Shown here: in pieces, positions 1-9,405 of the stretch
Layout of the letters: every line of letters starts with the position of its first letter
How positions within the stretch are numbered: position 1 is the stretch's first letter
NCBI GenBank assembly: GCA_964422925.1
Contig: CAYRDC010000018.1
Span: forward strand, 1 to 48,303
Origin: CAYRDC01 sp964422925
GTDB lineage: Bacteria; Bacteroidota; Bacteroidia; Chitinophagales; S012-47
Direction: 5' to 3'
DNA: 48,303 nt
Made by a program: the position numbers and the translations under genes
The notes under the pieces: generated by a model
Told to the model about the DNA's origin: nothing
The model's input: only the letters and a program-made list of their open reading frames with translations
Databases searched by the model: none

Positions 1-56
1 CCCAATAACCAAAAGCCAATGACTCTCAAAAGTTTAGCGCAGCGTAACTTAAACCA

Positions 57-126
57 TCTTCGCCTGTCGAAGTCCCGCCCATTGCGGGACGAAGGCGGGC
101 TTCACCTGCCAAAGCCATGGCGAAGA
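57..126. repeat. Nested palindromic intergenic repeat
   Basis: An outer perfect 8-bp inverted repeat (TCTTCGCC at 57-64 and GGCGAAGA at 119-126) encloses an inner 7-bp one (GTCCCGC at 72-78 and GCGGGAC at 84-90, 5-nt loop). This looks like a REP/BIME-type intergenic element rather than a terminator, because no T-tract follows. I see no other structure and no convincing gene between 1 and 326. Confidence 0.45.
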
Positions 127-326
127 CTGAACCATAATCAGTAAGTTTGTAACTTCCGCTCACCAACTCACTCCTCACTCCCAATATCCATCCCTGCAGC
201 TGAAACCAAGAGCAATGGAATGGAAATGGCCATCAATCTGTATTCGGCAGCCCTGCCGCAAGCGGGGCTTTTTCTTTCTCCGCCTGAAACCATAATTTAG
301 CCCCGCTTACCAAATGCATTGAACGT

Positions 327-2015
327 ATGGCCAGGCAACTGATAGAATGCGTGCCGAATTTCAGCGAAGGGCGCGATATAGAGGTGATCCGCCAGATTAC
401 AGCCCAGATCGAACAGGTGGAGGGCGTGAAACTGCTGGACGTGGACCCCGGGAAAGCTACCAACCGCACGGTGGTGACTTTCGTGGGCGAGCCCGAACCG
501 GTCATTGAAGCCGCGTTCCGGGCCATCCGCAAGGCAGCCGGGCTGATTGACATGCGGCAGCACCACGGGGAACATCCCCGTTTCGGGGCCACCGATGTAT
601 GCCCCCTCGTGCCGGTGGCCAACATCAGCATGGAGGAAACAGCCGCCTATGCCCGCAGGCTGGGCGAGCGGGTGGGCGCTGAACTGGGCATACCCGTGTA
701 TTTCTATGAAAATGCCGCCACCGAGGAAAAGCGCAGGAACCTGGCCAATGTACGGGCCGGGGAATACGAAGGCATCCCCGAAAAGATCAAGGATCCGGCC
801 TGGAAACCGGATGCCGGCCCGGCCGAATTCAATCCGAAAACCGGCAACATCGCCATCGGGGCGCGCGATTTCCTGGTGGCCTATAACGTAAACCTCAACA
901 CGACCTCGGTCAGGCGGGCCAATTCAGTCGCCTTTGACGTGCGGGAGAACGGGCGGATCAAGCGCAAGGGGAATCCCATTACCGGGGAAATTGTCCGGGA
1001 TGAAGCCGGCAACCCGGTGCGCATCCCCGGTGCCTGCAAGGGGGTGAAAGCCATAGGATGGTATATCGAGGAATACGGCATCGCCCAGGTTTCCATGAAC
1101 ATCACCAATATCAACGTTACGCCCGTGCACATCGCCTTCGAGGAATGCGTGAAGAGCGCCTCGAAGCGCGGCTTGCGGGTCACCGGCTCCGAGCTGGTTG
1201 GGCTCATCCCGCTGAGCGCCATGCTCGATGCCGGGAAATACTTCCTGCGCAAGCAGCAGCGCTCCGTGGGCGTTTCGGAAGAGGAACTGGTGAAAATCGC
1301 CATCAAGTCCATGGGGCTGGACGAACTGTCGCCTTTCGACCCGAAGAAGAAGATCATCGAGTACATGCTGGAAGACGATTCTAAGGTTCCCCTGCTGCGC
1401 ATGGATCTCCGGGCTTTCAGCAATGAAACGGCTTCGGAATCTCCGGCTCCCGGAGGGGGCTCCATTTCGGCCTATGTGGGCGCCCTGGGCGTATCCCTGG
1501 CAACCATGGTAGCCAACCTCTCGAGTCACAAACGCGGCTGGGAAGAGCGCTGGGAAGAATTCTCCGGCTGGGCGGAAAAGGGACAGCGCATCAAGGATGA
1601 GCTGCTGAAGCTGGTGGACGAAGACACCCGGGCTTTCAACGCCATCATGGAGGCTTTTCGCCTGCCCAAAGGCACGGAAGAAGAAAAAGCCGCCCGCCAG
1701 GAGGCCATCCGGGAAGCCACCAGACAAGCCATTGCCGTTCCTTTCCGGGTGATGGAGCTGGCCCTGGAATCTTTTGAAATTATTAAAGCCATGGCCGAAA
1801 CGGGCAACCCGAATTCCGTGTCGGATGCCGGGGTGGGCGCCTTGTGCGCGCGTACGGCCGTCCTGGGGGCCGGGCTCAACGTGCAGATCAACGCTTCCGG
1901 CATGGAAGACGACCCCTTTGTCAGGGAAAAACTGCAGGCTTCCAAAGGCATGGCCGGAGAAGCCATTCGCCAGGAAAAGGAAATACTTGCCATTGTGAAG
2001 GGGAAAATCGGCTAA
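327..2015 (+). CDS. ftcD: Bifunctional glutamate formimidoyltransferase / formimidoyl-THF cyclodeaminase
   Basis: This cytoplasmic enzyme of histidine degradation moves the formimino group of N-formimino-glutamate to tetrahydrofolate and then deaminates it to methenyl-THF. The transferase domain spans roughly residues 1-330, with the ECVPNFSEGRD signature at 7-17 and an HxGEHPRxG motif at about 79-87 that holds the catalytic-type histidine. The cyclodeaminase domain spans about 359-560, with the APGGGS loop near 380 and a NPNSVSDAGVGALCAR motif near 493. The 562-residue length matches the fused animal-type enzyme rather than separate bacterial proteins. No other hut genes are nearby. Its stop overlaps the stop of the convergent downstream gene by two bases. 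Confidence 0.93.
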   Translation: MARQLIECVPNFSEGRDIEVIRQITAQIEQVEGVKLLDVDPGKATNRTVVTFVGEPEPVIEAAFRAIRKAAGLIDMRQHHGEHPRFGATDVCPLVPVANISMEETAAYARRLGERVGAELGIPVYFYENAATEEKRRNLANVRAGEYEGIPEKIKDPAWKPDAGPAEFNPKTGNIAIGARDFLVAYNVNLNTTSVRRANSVAFDVRENGRIKRKGNPITGEIVRDEAGNPVRIPGACKGVKAIGWYIEEYGIAQVSMNITNINVTPVHIAFEECVKSASKRGLRVTGSELVGLIPLSAMLDAGKYFLRKQQRSVGVSEEELVKIAIKSMGLDELSPFDPKKKIIEYMLEDDSKVPLLRMDLRAFSNETASESPAPGGGSISAYVGALGVSLATMVANLSSHKRGWEERWEEFSGWAEKGQRIKDELLKLVDEDTRAFNAIMEAFRLPKGTEEEKAARQEAIREATRQAIAVPFRVMELALESFEIIKAMAETGNPNSVSDAGVGALCARTAVLGAGLNVQINASGMEDDPFVREKLQASKGMAGEAIRQEKEILAIVKGKIG

Positions 2016-3610
2016 GCCCTTTCCGCCATCTGTTCCTCCAGGGTTTTCTGAATGCTGCCCGGCTTGCGCGGGACCTGGTCCATAGCGTATTCGGCCAGTG
2101 CCGTAATGGTCAGGCTGGGATTTACGCCCAGGTTGCAGGGAATGATGGAACCGTCAATGATGTACATAGCCGGGTAACCATGCACCCGGAAGCGGTCATC
2201 CACCACCCCGCTTTCCTTGTCCGGCCCCATGGGGCAGCCACCCAGGATATGGGCCGTTGAACTCAGGTTCAGGAAAATTTCGGATGTGGCATTCATGGGC
2301 ACTCCGTTCACCTTGCGCGCGTAATCCTCCATCACCTTTTGTCCCACATCGATATAGGCCGGAACCCGTTTGCCGGGGTTTTCCATTTTCAGGCGTTTGC
2401 CCAGGATCCCGCGCTTCCAGCGCATGCGCATCCGGTTGTCGGCCGATTGCATAACCAGGAGGAACAGGCTGCGCGCGGCTTTGTTCCGGCTGAAACGGGC
2501 CCGCAGCACCTGCCCGGGATGCGTCAGCACGCGCCCGAACCATTTCAGGACGCGCAGCCACACGGGCCCCGGCCCGGCCGCCAAAGTGCCCAGCAGGGTC
2601 ATCAGGGTGGAACCATCCGGGTATTTGCACAGCTCGATATGGGTCTGCTCATCGGGTTCGAACACCCGGTTGATGGCCAGCCCGTGGTTCAGCTTGCGGT
2701 CGGCCGCGATCACCCCGCAGAGCGATTCGGAATTGGTCAACAGGTTCTCTCCCAGCCTGTCCGAAAGCCCGGCCAGCGTTTTCAGGTCGTATTTCTGGCG
2801 AAGCAACAGTTTCAGGGTGCCCAGCACCCCGGCCGACACCACCAGCCCTTTGGAGTAAAAAACCTGGCGCTCAGATCTTTTTCCCAGGCGGTAGGTATGC
2901 ACCCGGTAGCCCTCACCGGTATATTCTATTTTATCTGCTATGGTTTCGGCCTGTATCCTGGCCCCGAAGCGTTCGGCAAACCAGAGGTAATTCTTATCCA
3001 GCGTGTTTTTGGCGTTGTAGCGGCAGCCAACCATGCAGCCGGCACATTCGCGGCAGCCCTTGCGTTCGGGCCCCAGCCCCCTGAAGTACGGGTCTTTCGC
3101 CTCCTCCACCGGGCCGAAATAGACCCCCACCCCATCCACCGGCTTACAGGTATGCGCCCGGTCCCATTCCCGGGCGACTTCTTCCAGCACCAGGTCTTCA
3201 GCATTCACTTTTTCATACCGGGTGGTACCCAGCATGAACTTGGCTTTTTCATAAAACGGGGCCAGGGTTTGCTTCCAGTCGCGGTAACGGGCCCAGACCG
3301 GGTTCCGGTAAAAGGAATCGGGCGGCATCATGTGGGTGTTGGCATATACCAGGCTGCCCCCGCCCACCCCGGTGCCGCTCAGCACCATGGCCTGGCTGAA
3401 AAAATCGATTTTCTGGATCCCGTAGCAGCGAATGGCCGGGGCCCAGAGGAATTTCCGGAGCTGCCAGTTGCTTCGCGGGAAGTCTCCGGCAGCAAAGCGT
3501 TTGCCTTTTTCCAGGACCAGCACACTGTACCCTTTCTCGGCCAGCCGCATGGCCGACACGCTGCCTCCAAATCCGGAACCGATAATGATGTAATCAAAGT
3601 GGTTGTCCAT
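2012..3610 (-). CDS. GMC-family FAD oxidoreductase (cholesterol oxidase-like)
   Basis: This is a flavin-dependent alcohol or sterol oxidoreductase of the glucose-methanol-choline superfamily. An N-terminal dinucleotide-binding motif GSGFGG lies at residues 11-16. A GTGVGGGSLVYAN motif near 79-91 is typical of cholesterol oxidase-like members. HILGGCPMG and the C-terminal NPSLTITALAEYAMD match the GMC C-terminal domain. A cysteine cluster CX2CX2CX3C (C186, C189, C192, C196) is followed by the K-N-T-L-D-K-N-Y-L stretch seen in this subgroup. No signal peptide is visible. The gene lies 3 bp downstream of the aldehyde dehydrogenase gene, so the two probably form an operon oxidising an alcohol through the aldehyde to the acid. 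The substrate is unknown. Confidence 0.85.
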   Translation of the reverse strand: MDNHFDYIIIGSGFGGSVSAMRLAEKGYSVLVLEKGKRFAAGDFPRSNWQLRKFLWAPAIRCYGIQKIDFFSQAMVLSGTGVGGGSLVYANTHMMPPDSFYRNPVWARYRDWKQTLAPFYEKAKFMLGTTRYEKVNAEDLVLEEVAREWDRAHTCKPVDGVGVYFGPVEEAKDPYFRGLGPERKGCRECAGCMVGCRYNAKNTLDKNYLWFAERFGARIQAETIADKIEYTGEGYRVHTYRLGKRSERQVFYSKGLVVSAGVLGTLKLLLRQKYDLKTLAGLSDRLGENLLTNSESLCGVIAADRKLNHGLAINRVFEPDEQTHIELCKYPDGSTLMTLLGTLAAGPGPVWLRVLKWFGRVLTHPGQVLRARFSRNKAARSLFLLVMQSADNRMRMRWKRGILGKRLKMENPGKRVPAYIDVGQKVMEDYARKVNGVPMNATSEIFLNLSSTAHILGGCPMGPDKESGVVDDRFRVHGYPAMYIIDGSIIPCNLGVNPSLTITALAEYAMDQVPRKPGSIQKTLEEQMAERA

Positions 3611-3613
3611 AGC

Positions 3614-5011
3614 CTAAAGCTTCCAGGTGATCCAATCGATCAGTTTCTCCTTCCAGCGCCTGTAAGGCGGTTGAAACCAGCTGAAAGCGGAAAACCCGGC
3701 CGGTTGTTTTACCAGCGCCCGCTCATTGGTGAACGCCAGGAAGCCATGGTAGCCGTGGGCTTTCCCGATGCCGCTGAAATTCACCCCACCGAAGGGCAAT
3801 CCGGGATGCGCGAACTGAACGCTGATGTCGTTGACCACGGTGGTGCCCGCCCGGGTAGCCCGGATGATATGTTTCACCGCTTTCCGGCTGCGGGCAAACA
3901 GGTACAAGGCCAGGGGCACTGGCTGTTGGTTTACAAAATGTATGGCCTCGTCCAGGTCGTCATAGGGTAGCAGCGGCAGCAAAGGCCCGAAAATCTCTTC
4001 CCGCAGAATGGGGTTATCCGGGCTGACCCCGGTGAGAACCACGGGCCGGATGGTACGGTCGCTGGGGTTCAGCACCGGTTCCCACACAGGCCTGGCCCCG
4101 GCTTTCCGGGCTTCCTCCAGCAGGCGGCTCAACCGCTGGAAATGCGGCTCGTTTACTATTGAACTGATGGGTTCATCCCCCGGAGCCGAAAATTTTTCAT
4201 ATCGCTCCCGCAAAGCCTGAACGAGCGGATCATAGATCTTCCGTTGCACCAGCACATAATTCGGGGCCACGCAGCTCTGGGCGGCATTGAGGAATTTGCC
4301 AAACAGCAGGCGCGAGGCGGTTGTATCCAGGTTGGCGGACTCGTGTACGATGGCCGGGTTGCGTCCGCCCAGTTCCAGGGTAACCGAAGCGAGGTGTCTG
4401 GCAGCCGCTGCCATTACTTTTTTACCCACTTCCGGGCTTCCGGTAAAGAAAATGTGATGAAACGGCAGTTCCAGCAAGGCTTTGGCCGTTTCCACTCCAC
4501 CCTGCACCACGGCCATCTCGTCCGGGTCAAAAAGGTCAGAGGCCATGCCGGCCAGGAGGGCCGATGTATGGGGCGTGTTTTCGCTGGGTTTCACCACGGC
4601 ATTGCCCCCGGCCGCCAGGCAGGAAATCATTGGGTTCACCGCCAGCATAAAGGGGAAATTCCAGGGCGACATAATAAGGCTGACCCCAATGGGTTCCCGG
4701 ATGATCCATGACCGGGTTCCGAACAAATGCAGCGGGGTGCCTACGCGTACCGGCCGGGTCCATTCCTTCAGGTGGAACAGCGCGTGGTCAATTTCCTTAA
4801 CCACCAACATCACCTCGGTGAGGTATGATTCCAGCCGGGGCTTGCCAAAATCCTGCGCGATGGCCTCCGTGATCCGCTGGCGGTTGCCCCGGATCCATTT
4901 TTTCATCGCCCGCAGTTTCCGGGCACGCTCCCGGACCGTTCTGCCCGGGGCACGGGCGAAAAAATTCTCCGTTTGCCGCGCAAACAAAGCGCGGAAGTCC
5001 TCTGTTGCCAT
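3614..5011 (-). CDS. Aldehyde dehydrogenase family protein (class 3-like)
   Basis: This is an NAD(P)-dependent aldehyde dehydrogenase of 465 residues, the short length typical of class 3/fatty aldehyde or coniferyl aldehyde dehydrogenases. Catalytic-type residues are visible: N118 in SPWNFP, the nucleotide-binding FTGS loop at about 189-192, general base E213 in TLELGG, and nucleophile C247 in AQSCVAPNY. The C-terminus carries the class-3-like PFGGVNFSGIGKAHGYHGF segment. It is the first gene of a two-gene unit with the GMC oxidoreductase, suggesting stepwise oxidation of an alcohol. Possible substrates are long-chain or aromatic aldehydes, but the sequence does not decide. Confidence 0.9.
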   Translation of the reverse strand: MATEDFRALFARQTENFFARAPGRTVRERARKLRAMKKWIRGNRQRITEAIAQDFGKPRLESYLTEVMLVVKEIDHALFHLKEWTRPVRVGTPLHLFGTRSWIIREPIGVSLIMSPWNFPFMLAVNPMISCLAAGGNAVVKPSENTPHTSALLAGMASDLFDPDEMAVVQGGVETAKALLELPFHHIFFTGSPEVGKKVMAAAARHLASVTLELGGRNPAIVHESANLDTTASRLLFGKFLNAAQSCVAPNYVLVQRKIYDPLVQALRERYEKFSAPGDEPISSIVNEPHFQRLSRLLEEARKAGARPVWEPVLNPSDRTIRPVVLTGVSPDNPILREEIFGPLLPLLPYDDLDEAIHFVNQQPVPLALYLFARSRKAVKHIIRATRAGTTVVNDISVQFAHPGLPFGGVNFSGIGKAHGYHGFLAFTNERALVKQPAGFSAFSWFQPPYRRWKEKLIDWITWKL

Positions 5012-5061
5012 ACTGTTCCGGATTTAGGAATAAAGCTATTAAAAAAACCCGGAAGCCGGCT

Positions 5062-7485
5062 TTAGCTTCTGAACAGGCGCTGATAATCGAAGTAATACAG
5101 AAGTTTTACGGAAAAGGTGTTTTTCTGGTCAGACTGCAGGGTATGCATGAAATTGTTGAAATACCCGTTTTCGGAATCGCCACTGTAAATGGCATTTTTC
5201 CAGGTGAGGATGAGTTCGCTTCCGGGGGTGAATTCCCAGTTGTACACCAGGTCCACGTTGAAGGCGTTGAAATTGATGTCGGCCTGGGGGTCAAAGGAAA
5301 CCGGCTGCAGGTTGCCGTTAGCCAGGAGGCTGTAGTACATGTCATAATCGGCCCGCGACCAGTAATGGCGCACGTTCAGGTTAATACCCATCCGGGAAGT
5401 GAAAATATAGCTGGCTGCCAGGGAATGGATCACGGTCCTGCGGTTCCGGTTTCCGAACACCGGGTTCCCGGTGGAATCGAAAGCGGCAAATCCCTTGAAG
5501 TTCACGGCCCAGTTATAGCTCATGTTCGCGAAGAGGCTGAAGCGATCATTAAAGCGGAACCGCGGCCGGAAGGATACATCCAGGCTCGTGGACTGGTATT
5601 CCGGAACTTTCCAGAAGCCGGCATTCATATCCAGGGCAAAGGATTTCCGATAATCCGTAGAGATAAATCCTCCAATACCATAATTTTTCGGCTGGCGGAA
5701 TTTCATGCCATCCACCCTGGGTTCAAAATAATCGTACCCATCCACCGGGCTGCCTCCTCCGTGTATACCGGCTGTCAACAGGTTCCGGAAGGTAAAGTAG
5801 CTGAAGCCAAAAATATTCAGTTCGGTAAAGGTCCTCGGTTTGTACAATTGGTTGTATGAAATATTGAGCGAACCGAAGAAATTCCGGAATATGCCTACCG
5901 GTTGGTTTTGGGAGTACTTCAGGTTCAGTTTGTGGTTAAAATCATTGGGGCTGTACAAAAACCCGAGATCGTTGGGATCGTAGGTATCGCTTTCGACCCA
6001 CTGGCCGAAGGAAGCCTGGAATTTCCCGCTTACCTTGGCCACGCTCCAGTTGTATTTAAACCCGAGGTCCGCGCCCGGAACGCCATCCCCCAGGTTGTTT
6101 TGCGACAGCACAAAGGAACCTGTGGCTCCGTAGGTATTCGTTTTTTCACGCACCTGGAAATTCAGCGCGGAAACGTTCGCGTCTTCATAGGATCCCTGGC
6201 GCCAGACATTGGTATTGGTAAAGGTGATGTAGGAATTGTTTTTCAGCGCCTGGTCCAGCACCAGCACATTGTAATTGCTCAGGGGCTGTGTGAGCACTTG
6301 CCGGGTGGTTTGGGCCGCGGTGTCTTCCACCGTGGCATAGGTCCGCCCGCTGACGGCATTGAACACCCCGATGCCCAGGTTGCCCCCGGTCCTCCCGGTC
6401 ACTTTGGTTGCGTTCAGCAACTGGGATTCCCGCGGATTGTCGATCACCACTTCCCCGTCATTCAACTGGTTGTACACATCCAGGTGACCCACCGGCATGC
6501 CCCCGATCCGCCTGGAATAAAATATGCCCGCTTTCTGGAACAGTTCCGTTCCTTCCGTAAAAAAGGGGCGGTTTTCATCATACTTGGTTTCGAAGGGTGT
6601 CAGGTTCAGCACTTCGTTGTCGGATTTCACCTGCCCGAAATCGGGCACAAGGGTCATGTCGAGGGTGAAACTTTCGGTAATACCGTATTTAAGGTCCATG
6701 CCGCCCCGGAGGGAGCGCCCCCAGTTCGATTCGCCCGGCACGTTCAGGGGAAAGTGCTCCGCATAGGCGGAGATATAGGGTGTCAGTGACAAGCGGACCG
6801 GGACATTGATGCCCTTGATTCCCACCAGTTCCCCGGCCTGGCTGGCAATGCCTTCCTGGTTCGGGTCCATCGGGTTCCACGCGTATTTTTCACGGTAGCG
6901 CCAAACCACTCTGATAAAGTTTATACCCCAGGTTTGCACTTCCTGGTCTTTGAAGCGCAGGGCTGAATACGGTATCCGGATCTCCGCCACCCAACCTTCC
7001 TGGTTGATTTCCACCCGGCTGTCCCACACGGCATCGTACTCAAAATCAAAATCCTGCAGATAATTCCGGCCGTCTGACTGCACATTGGCCGCGGAAACCC
7101 CGAACAGGAACATGCTCTGAAGGTCGTGATAACTGTCTATGCCGATCCACAGCAGGTCGGTATTGCCTTCCCCGGCATCGCGGATTCCCAGCTGTCGCGA
7201 AATGCTGTCCGGGTAGGGATCAAACATTTCGGCCCCGATGTAAACCGCATTATCGTCATATAAAATCCGGATTTTGGTCGGATAACGGGGTTTCTCTCCA
7301 ATGGTTGGTTCCAATGTTACAAAATCAGTAGCCGGCTCCGCCTCATCCCATACGGCTTCATCGAGCCTTCCGTCAACCCGGATGGGGTAGTCAATCCGCA
7401 CCGCGGTGACCTGTTTACGGCCCTGCGCAACAGATTGATAAACTATCAGAAACAAAAGGAATATAAATGAGGTTGTCTGCTTCAA
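5062..7485 (-). CDS. DUF5916 outer-membrane protein with CBM9-like N-terminal domain
   Basis: This 807-residue protein has a signal peptide (about 1-20, ending SVAQG). A CBM9-like beta-sandwich follows at about 28-220, recognisable from IRVDGRLDEAVWDEA and the later GWVAEIRIPYSALRF stretch. The rest is a long region rich in aromatic, alternating strands, ending in YYFDYQRLF, that looks like an outer-membrane beta-barrel. The combination matches the Bacteroidota DUF5916 family, whose function is not established; a role in binding carbohydrate or other ligands at the surface is inference. It sits alone, with a weak CCGG hairpin plus T-run just downstream of its stop. Confidence 0.85.
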   Translation of the reverse strand: MKQTTSFIFLLFLIVYQSVAQGRKQVTAVRIDYPIRVDGRLDEAVWDEAEPATDFVTLEPTIGEKPRYPTKIRILYDDNAVYIGAEMFDPYPDSISRQLGIRDAGEGNTDLLWIGIDSYHDLQSMFLFGVSAANVQSDGRNYLQDFDFEYDAVWDSRVEINQEGWVAEIRIPYSALRFKDQEVQTWGINFIRVVWRYREKYAWNPMDPNQEGIASQAGELVGIKGINVPVRLSLTPYISAYAEHFPLNVPGESNWGRSLRGGMDLKYGITESFTLDMTLVPDFGQVKSDNEVLNLTPFETKYDENRPFFTEGTELFQKAGIFYSRRIGGMPVGHLDVYNQLNDGEVVIDNPRESQLLNATKVTGRTGGNLGIGVFNAVSGRTYATVEDTAAQTTRQVLTQPLSNYNVLVLDQALKNNSYITFTNTNVWRQGSYEDANVSALNFQVREKTNTYGATGSFVLSQNNLGDGVPGADLGFKYNWSVAKVSGKFQASFGQWVESDTYDPNDLGFLYSPNDFNHKLNLKYSQNQPVGIFRNFFGSLNISYNQLYKPRTFTELNIFGFSYFTFRNLLTAGIHGGGSPVDGYDYFEPRVDGMKFRQPKNYGIGGFISTDYRKSFALDMNAGFWKVPEYQSTSLDVSFRPRFRFNDRFSLFANMSYNWAVNFKGFAAFDSTGNPVFGNRNRRTVIHSLAASYIFTSRMGINLNVRHYWSRADYDMYYSLLANGNLQPVSFDPQADINFNAFNVDLVYNWEFTPGSELILTWKNAIYSGDSENGYFNNFMHTLQSDQKNTFSVKLLYYFDYQRLFRS

Positions 7486-7559
7486 AAACTACTTTTCGGC
7501 AAAAATACCGACTCCCCCATTCGATAAGGCTAACCCCTTGTTAAACATTGTTAACCTTT

Positions 7560-8582
7560 CTAAAATCCGATGATGACCAAACCCACAGTAAACGGAGTGA
7601 GCACCGGCCCTTCGCCCGGATTGAATAAATCAGTCAGGGAATAATCGGCAAATACATTAAACCAGCCATAACCTACCTGGCCAATCACCCCGTAGCGGAA
7701 CTTCTGCATATTGAAGTCATCCTTTTCTTTAATTTTGGATTTATCCGTTTTCCGGACTTTGGTATGGGCTTCCAGCAGGTATCCGGCATAAGCGCCCGCA
7801 TTGATCCGGAAGGAACGATCGGTGTTCCAGGGATTGGTTTCGATATTGAGCAATACCGGTAATTCCAGCCAGGTGTCTGCCAGTTTGGTCTTCCGGATGC
7901 CTCCGTCCAGCAACAACGGAGTGACAGTATCCATCCTCGGAGCAAGGGTATAATTATCCATAAACCGGTAATTGTGCATATCAAGCGTTAAACCGTACAT
8001 CAGGTTCAGGTTGTGGTTGACCAGGTTCAGCCGCTGGCGGAACAGGTGAAGCTTTACATTGATGGATTTCCCGGGGTTAAGGTCCATACTCTTATACCCG
8101 GCAGGCAACTGCAAACTGTTGTTATACAAATACCCGTTTACCCCCAGGTCGAGCATCATAGTGCGGGTTTTCAGGTTCTTGAGCTTGCGCTTTTCCTTTA
8201 CATTGGACAGGGCTCCGGATATTTTGTCCTGCCCTTCTTGCAATATGGAATCTTCCAGGCCTTCTATGTTAATGACTTCAGCTTTGCCTCCGTTTTCACT
8301 GGTTCTGATGATAATCTTGATATTCCCAACCTGAATTTCAGTGGTATCTATTTTAATCAGGGCCGTGTCCACTTCCAGGGTATCGGCATTGATGCTGACC
8401 ACTACATTGACAGTCGTATCTTCGTTTTCAGGCAGGGTATCCTTTACCACCGCAATCATTTCGATCCGGTATTGATCGTCTTCTCCCTGTATGGTATGCA
8501 GGGTATAACGGGTTTGACCATGCAAAATCAGGCTCATCGTCAGCAACAGGCTGACCAGGATTAACACTTTGATCGTTTTCAT
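7560..8582 (-). CDS. Outer-membrane beta-barrel protein of an ECF sigma cassette
   Basis: The protein has a signal peptide (MKTIKVLILVSLLLTMSL..., cleavage near HGQ-TRY), a threonine/valine/aspartate-rich segment at about 25-110, and a C-terminal porin-like region ending in a hydrophobic residue (VGLVIIGF). I chose the methionine at 8582 because it starts the signal peptide directly. A methionine 8 codons upstream would overlap the preceding gene and add a charged leader. It is the third gene of a sigma/anti-sigma/barrel cassette, so it may be part of the signalling unit or its main target. No specific function is recognisable. Confidence 0.7.
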   Translation of the reverse strand: MKTIKVLILVSLLLTMSLILHGQTRYTLHTIQGEDDQYRIEMIAVVKDTLPENEDTTVNVVVSINADTLEVDTALIKIDTTEIQVGNIKIIIRTSENGGKAEVINIEGLEDSILQEGQDKISGALSNVKEKRKLKNLKTRTMMLDLGVNGYLYNNSLQLPAGYKSMDLNPGKSINVKLHLFRQRLNLVNHNLNLMYGLTLDMHNYRFMDNYTLAPRMDTVTPLLLDGGIRKTKLADTWLELPVLLNIETNPWNTDRSFRINAGAYAGYLLEAHTKVRKTDKSKIKEKDDFNMQKFRYGVIGQVGYGWFNVFADYSLTDLFNPGEGPVLTPFTVGLVIIGF

Positions 8583-8595
8583 GTTAAATAGCAGT

Positions 8596-9405
8596 TTACT
8601 TTCCATTGGGTAATAAAAAACCGATTAAGGGTGAACGGACATCCACCTCAACAATCACATCATCCACTTTGGCATCTTTATCTTCCAGCCCCAGGTCCCG
8701 GCTGACGGATTCCGGTAAAATGGCTTTCCCCACATTGTAAGCCAGCACGGCCTGAAGCCCCTTCAACTGGTCTCCGGAGCCGGACGGCTGATAATGGCTG
8801 TCCATGGGCCTTCTGGAGGCCAGTCCCGGGACGAGCATTTCTTCTCCGGGATTGGTTTGGGCAATCACTGCCGTGCGAAGAGGTTCCAGCCTGAAGGCCA
8901 GCAATTCCTCCTGCCGGGTTTCCGTGCCGGGAACCGCTTCCGGGAAAACAGCGGGAGCCGATGGCTGAAATTGTTCATAATTTGCTGTCCCGCCAGTTTC
9001 CGGTTCAGCGGTTTCAGCGATTTCCGCTATCCGGTTGCCGGCTTCCCGGAATCCTTCACTCAAGGTACCGGAACCCGGCAGTTGGCGGGTTTCTGCCAAA
9101 GGCTTTTCTGGGGCATTGCGCTGGATCATCCACCAGGCAAAGGAAACCAGCAGGGCCAGGGAGGCCACCGCGGCTAACCTGCGCAAAGGCATAAAGGTAA
9201 TGGTTGCCGTACGGTACAGGCTTTCCTTAGCCGGAAATTCTTCCTGATTTGCCACTGGCAGGTAAAACAGGTCCTCCCGTGTGGCACGCTCCAGTTCGGG
9301 ATGCGCTTCAAGGAACTGCTCCAGCCGGGCAATATCCTCTTCCTGCAACCTGCCTTCCAGGTAGTCCAGTAAATAAGCCTCGTAATTGTTTATGGTGATT
9401 TTCAT
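8596..9405 (-). CDS. Putative anti-sigma factor (single-pass membrane protein)
   Basis: A cytoplasmic N-terminal region (1-75) begins MKITINNYEAYLLDYLEGRL and resembles the short helical sigma-binding segment of Bacteroidota anti-sigma proteins. One membrane segment follows at about 77-94 (LAAVASLALLVSFAWWMI), then a low-complexity, proline/glutamate-rich periplasmic part up to residue 269. No zinc-binding HxxxCxxC motif is present. Its start overlaps the stop of the upstream sigma factor by 4 bp (ATGA), implying translational coupling. The assignment rests on this position, the topology and the N-terminal pattern; sequence identity with a known anti-sigma factor was not tested. Confidence 0.65.
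   Translation of the reverse strand: MKITINNYEAYLLDYLEGRLQEEDIARLEQFLEAHPELERATREDLFYLPVANQEEFPAKESLYRTATITFMPLRRLAAVASLALLVSFAWWMIQRNAPEKPLAETRQLPGSGTLSEGFREAGNRIAEIAETAEPETGGTANYEQFQPSAPAVFPEAVPGTETRQEELLAFRLEPLRTAVIAQTNPGEEMLVPGLASRRPMDSHYQPSGSGDQLKGLQAVLAYNVGKAILPESVSRDLGLEDKDAKVDDVIVEVDVRSPLIGFLLPNGK

Noticed and set aside
2339..3970. A 543-codon open frame on the plus strand opposite the GMC oxidoreductase and aldehyde dehydrogenase genes
   Set aside because: It runs across the stop-to-start junction of two clear genes, has a biased Gln/His/Pro-rich composition and no recognisable family. It is a GC-driven shadow of the minus-strand genes.
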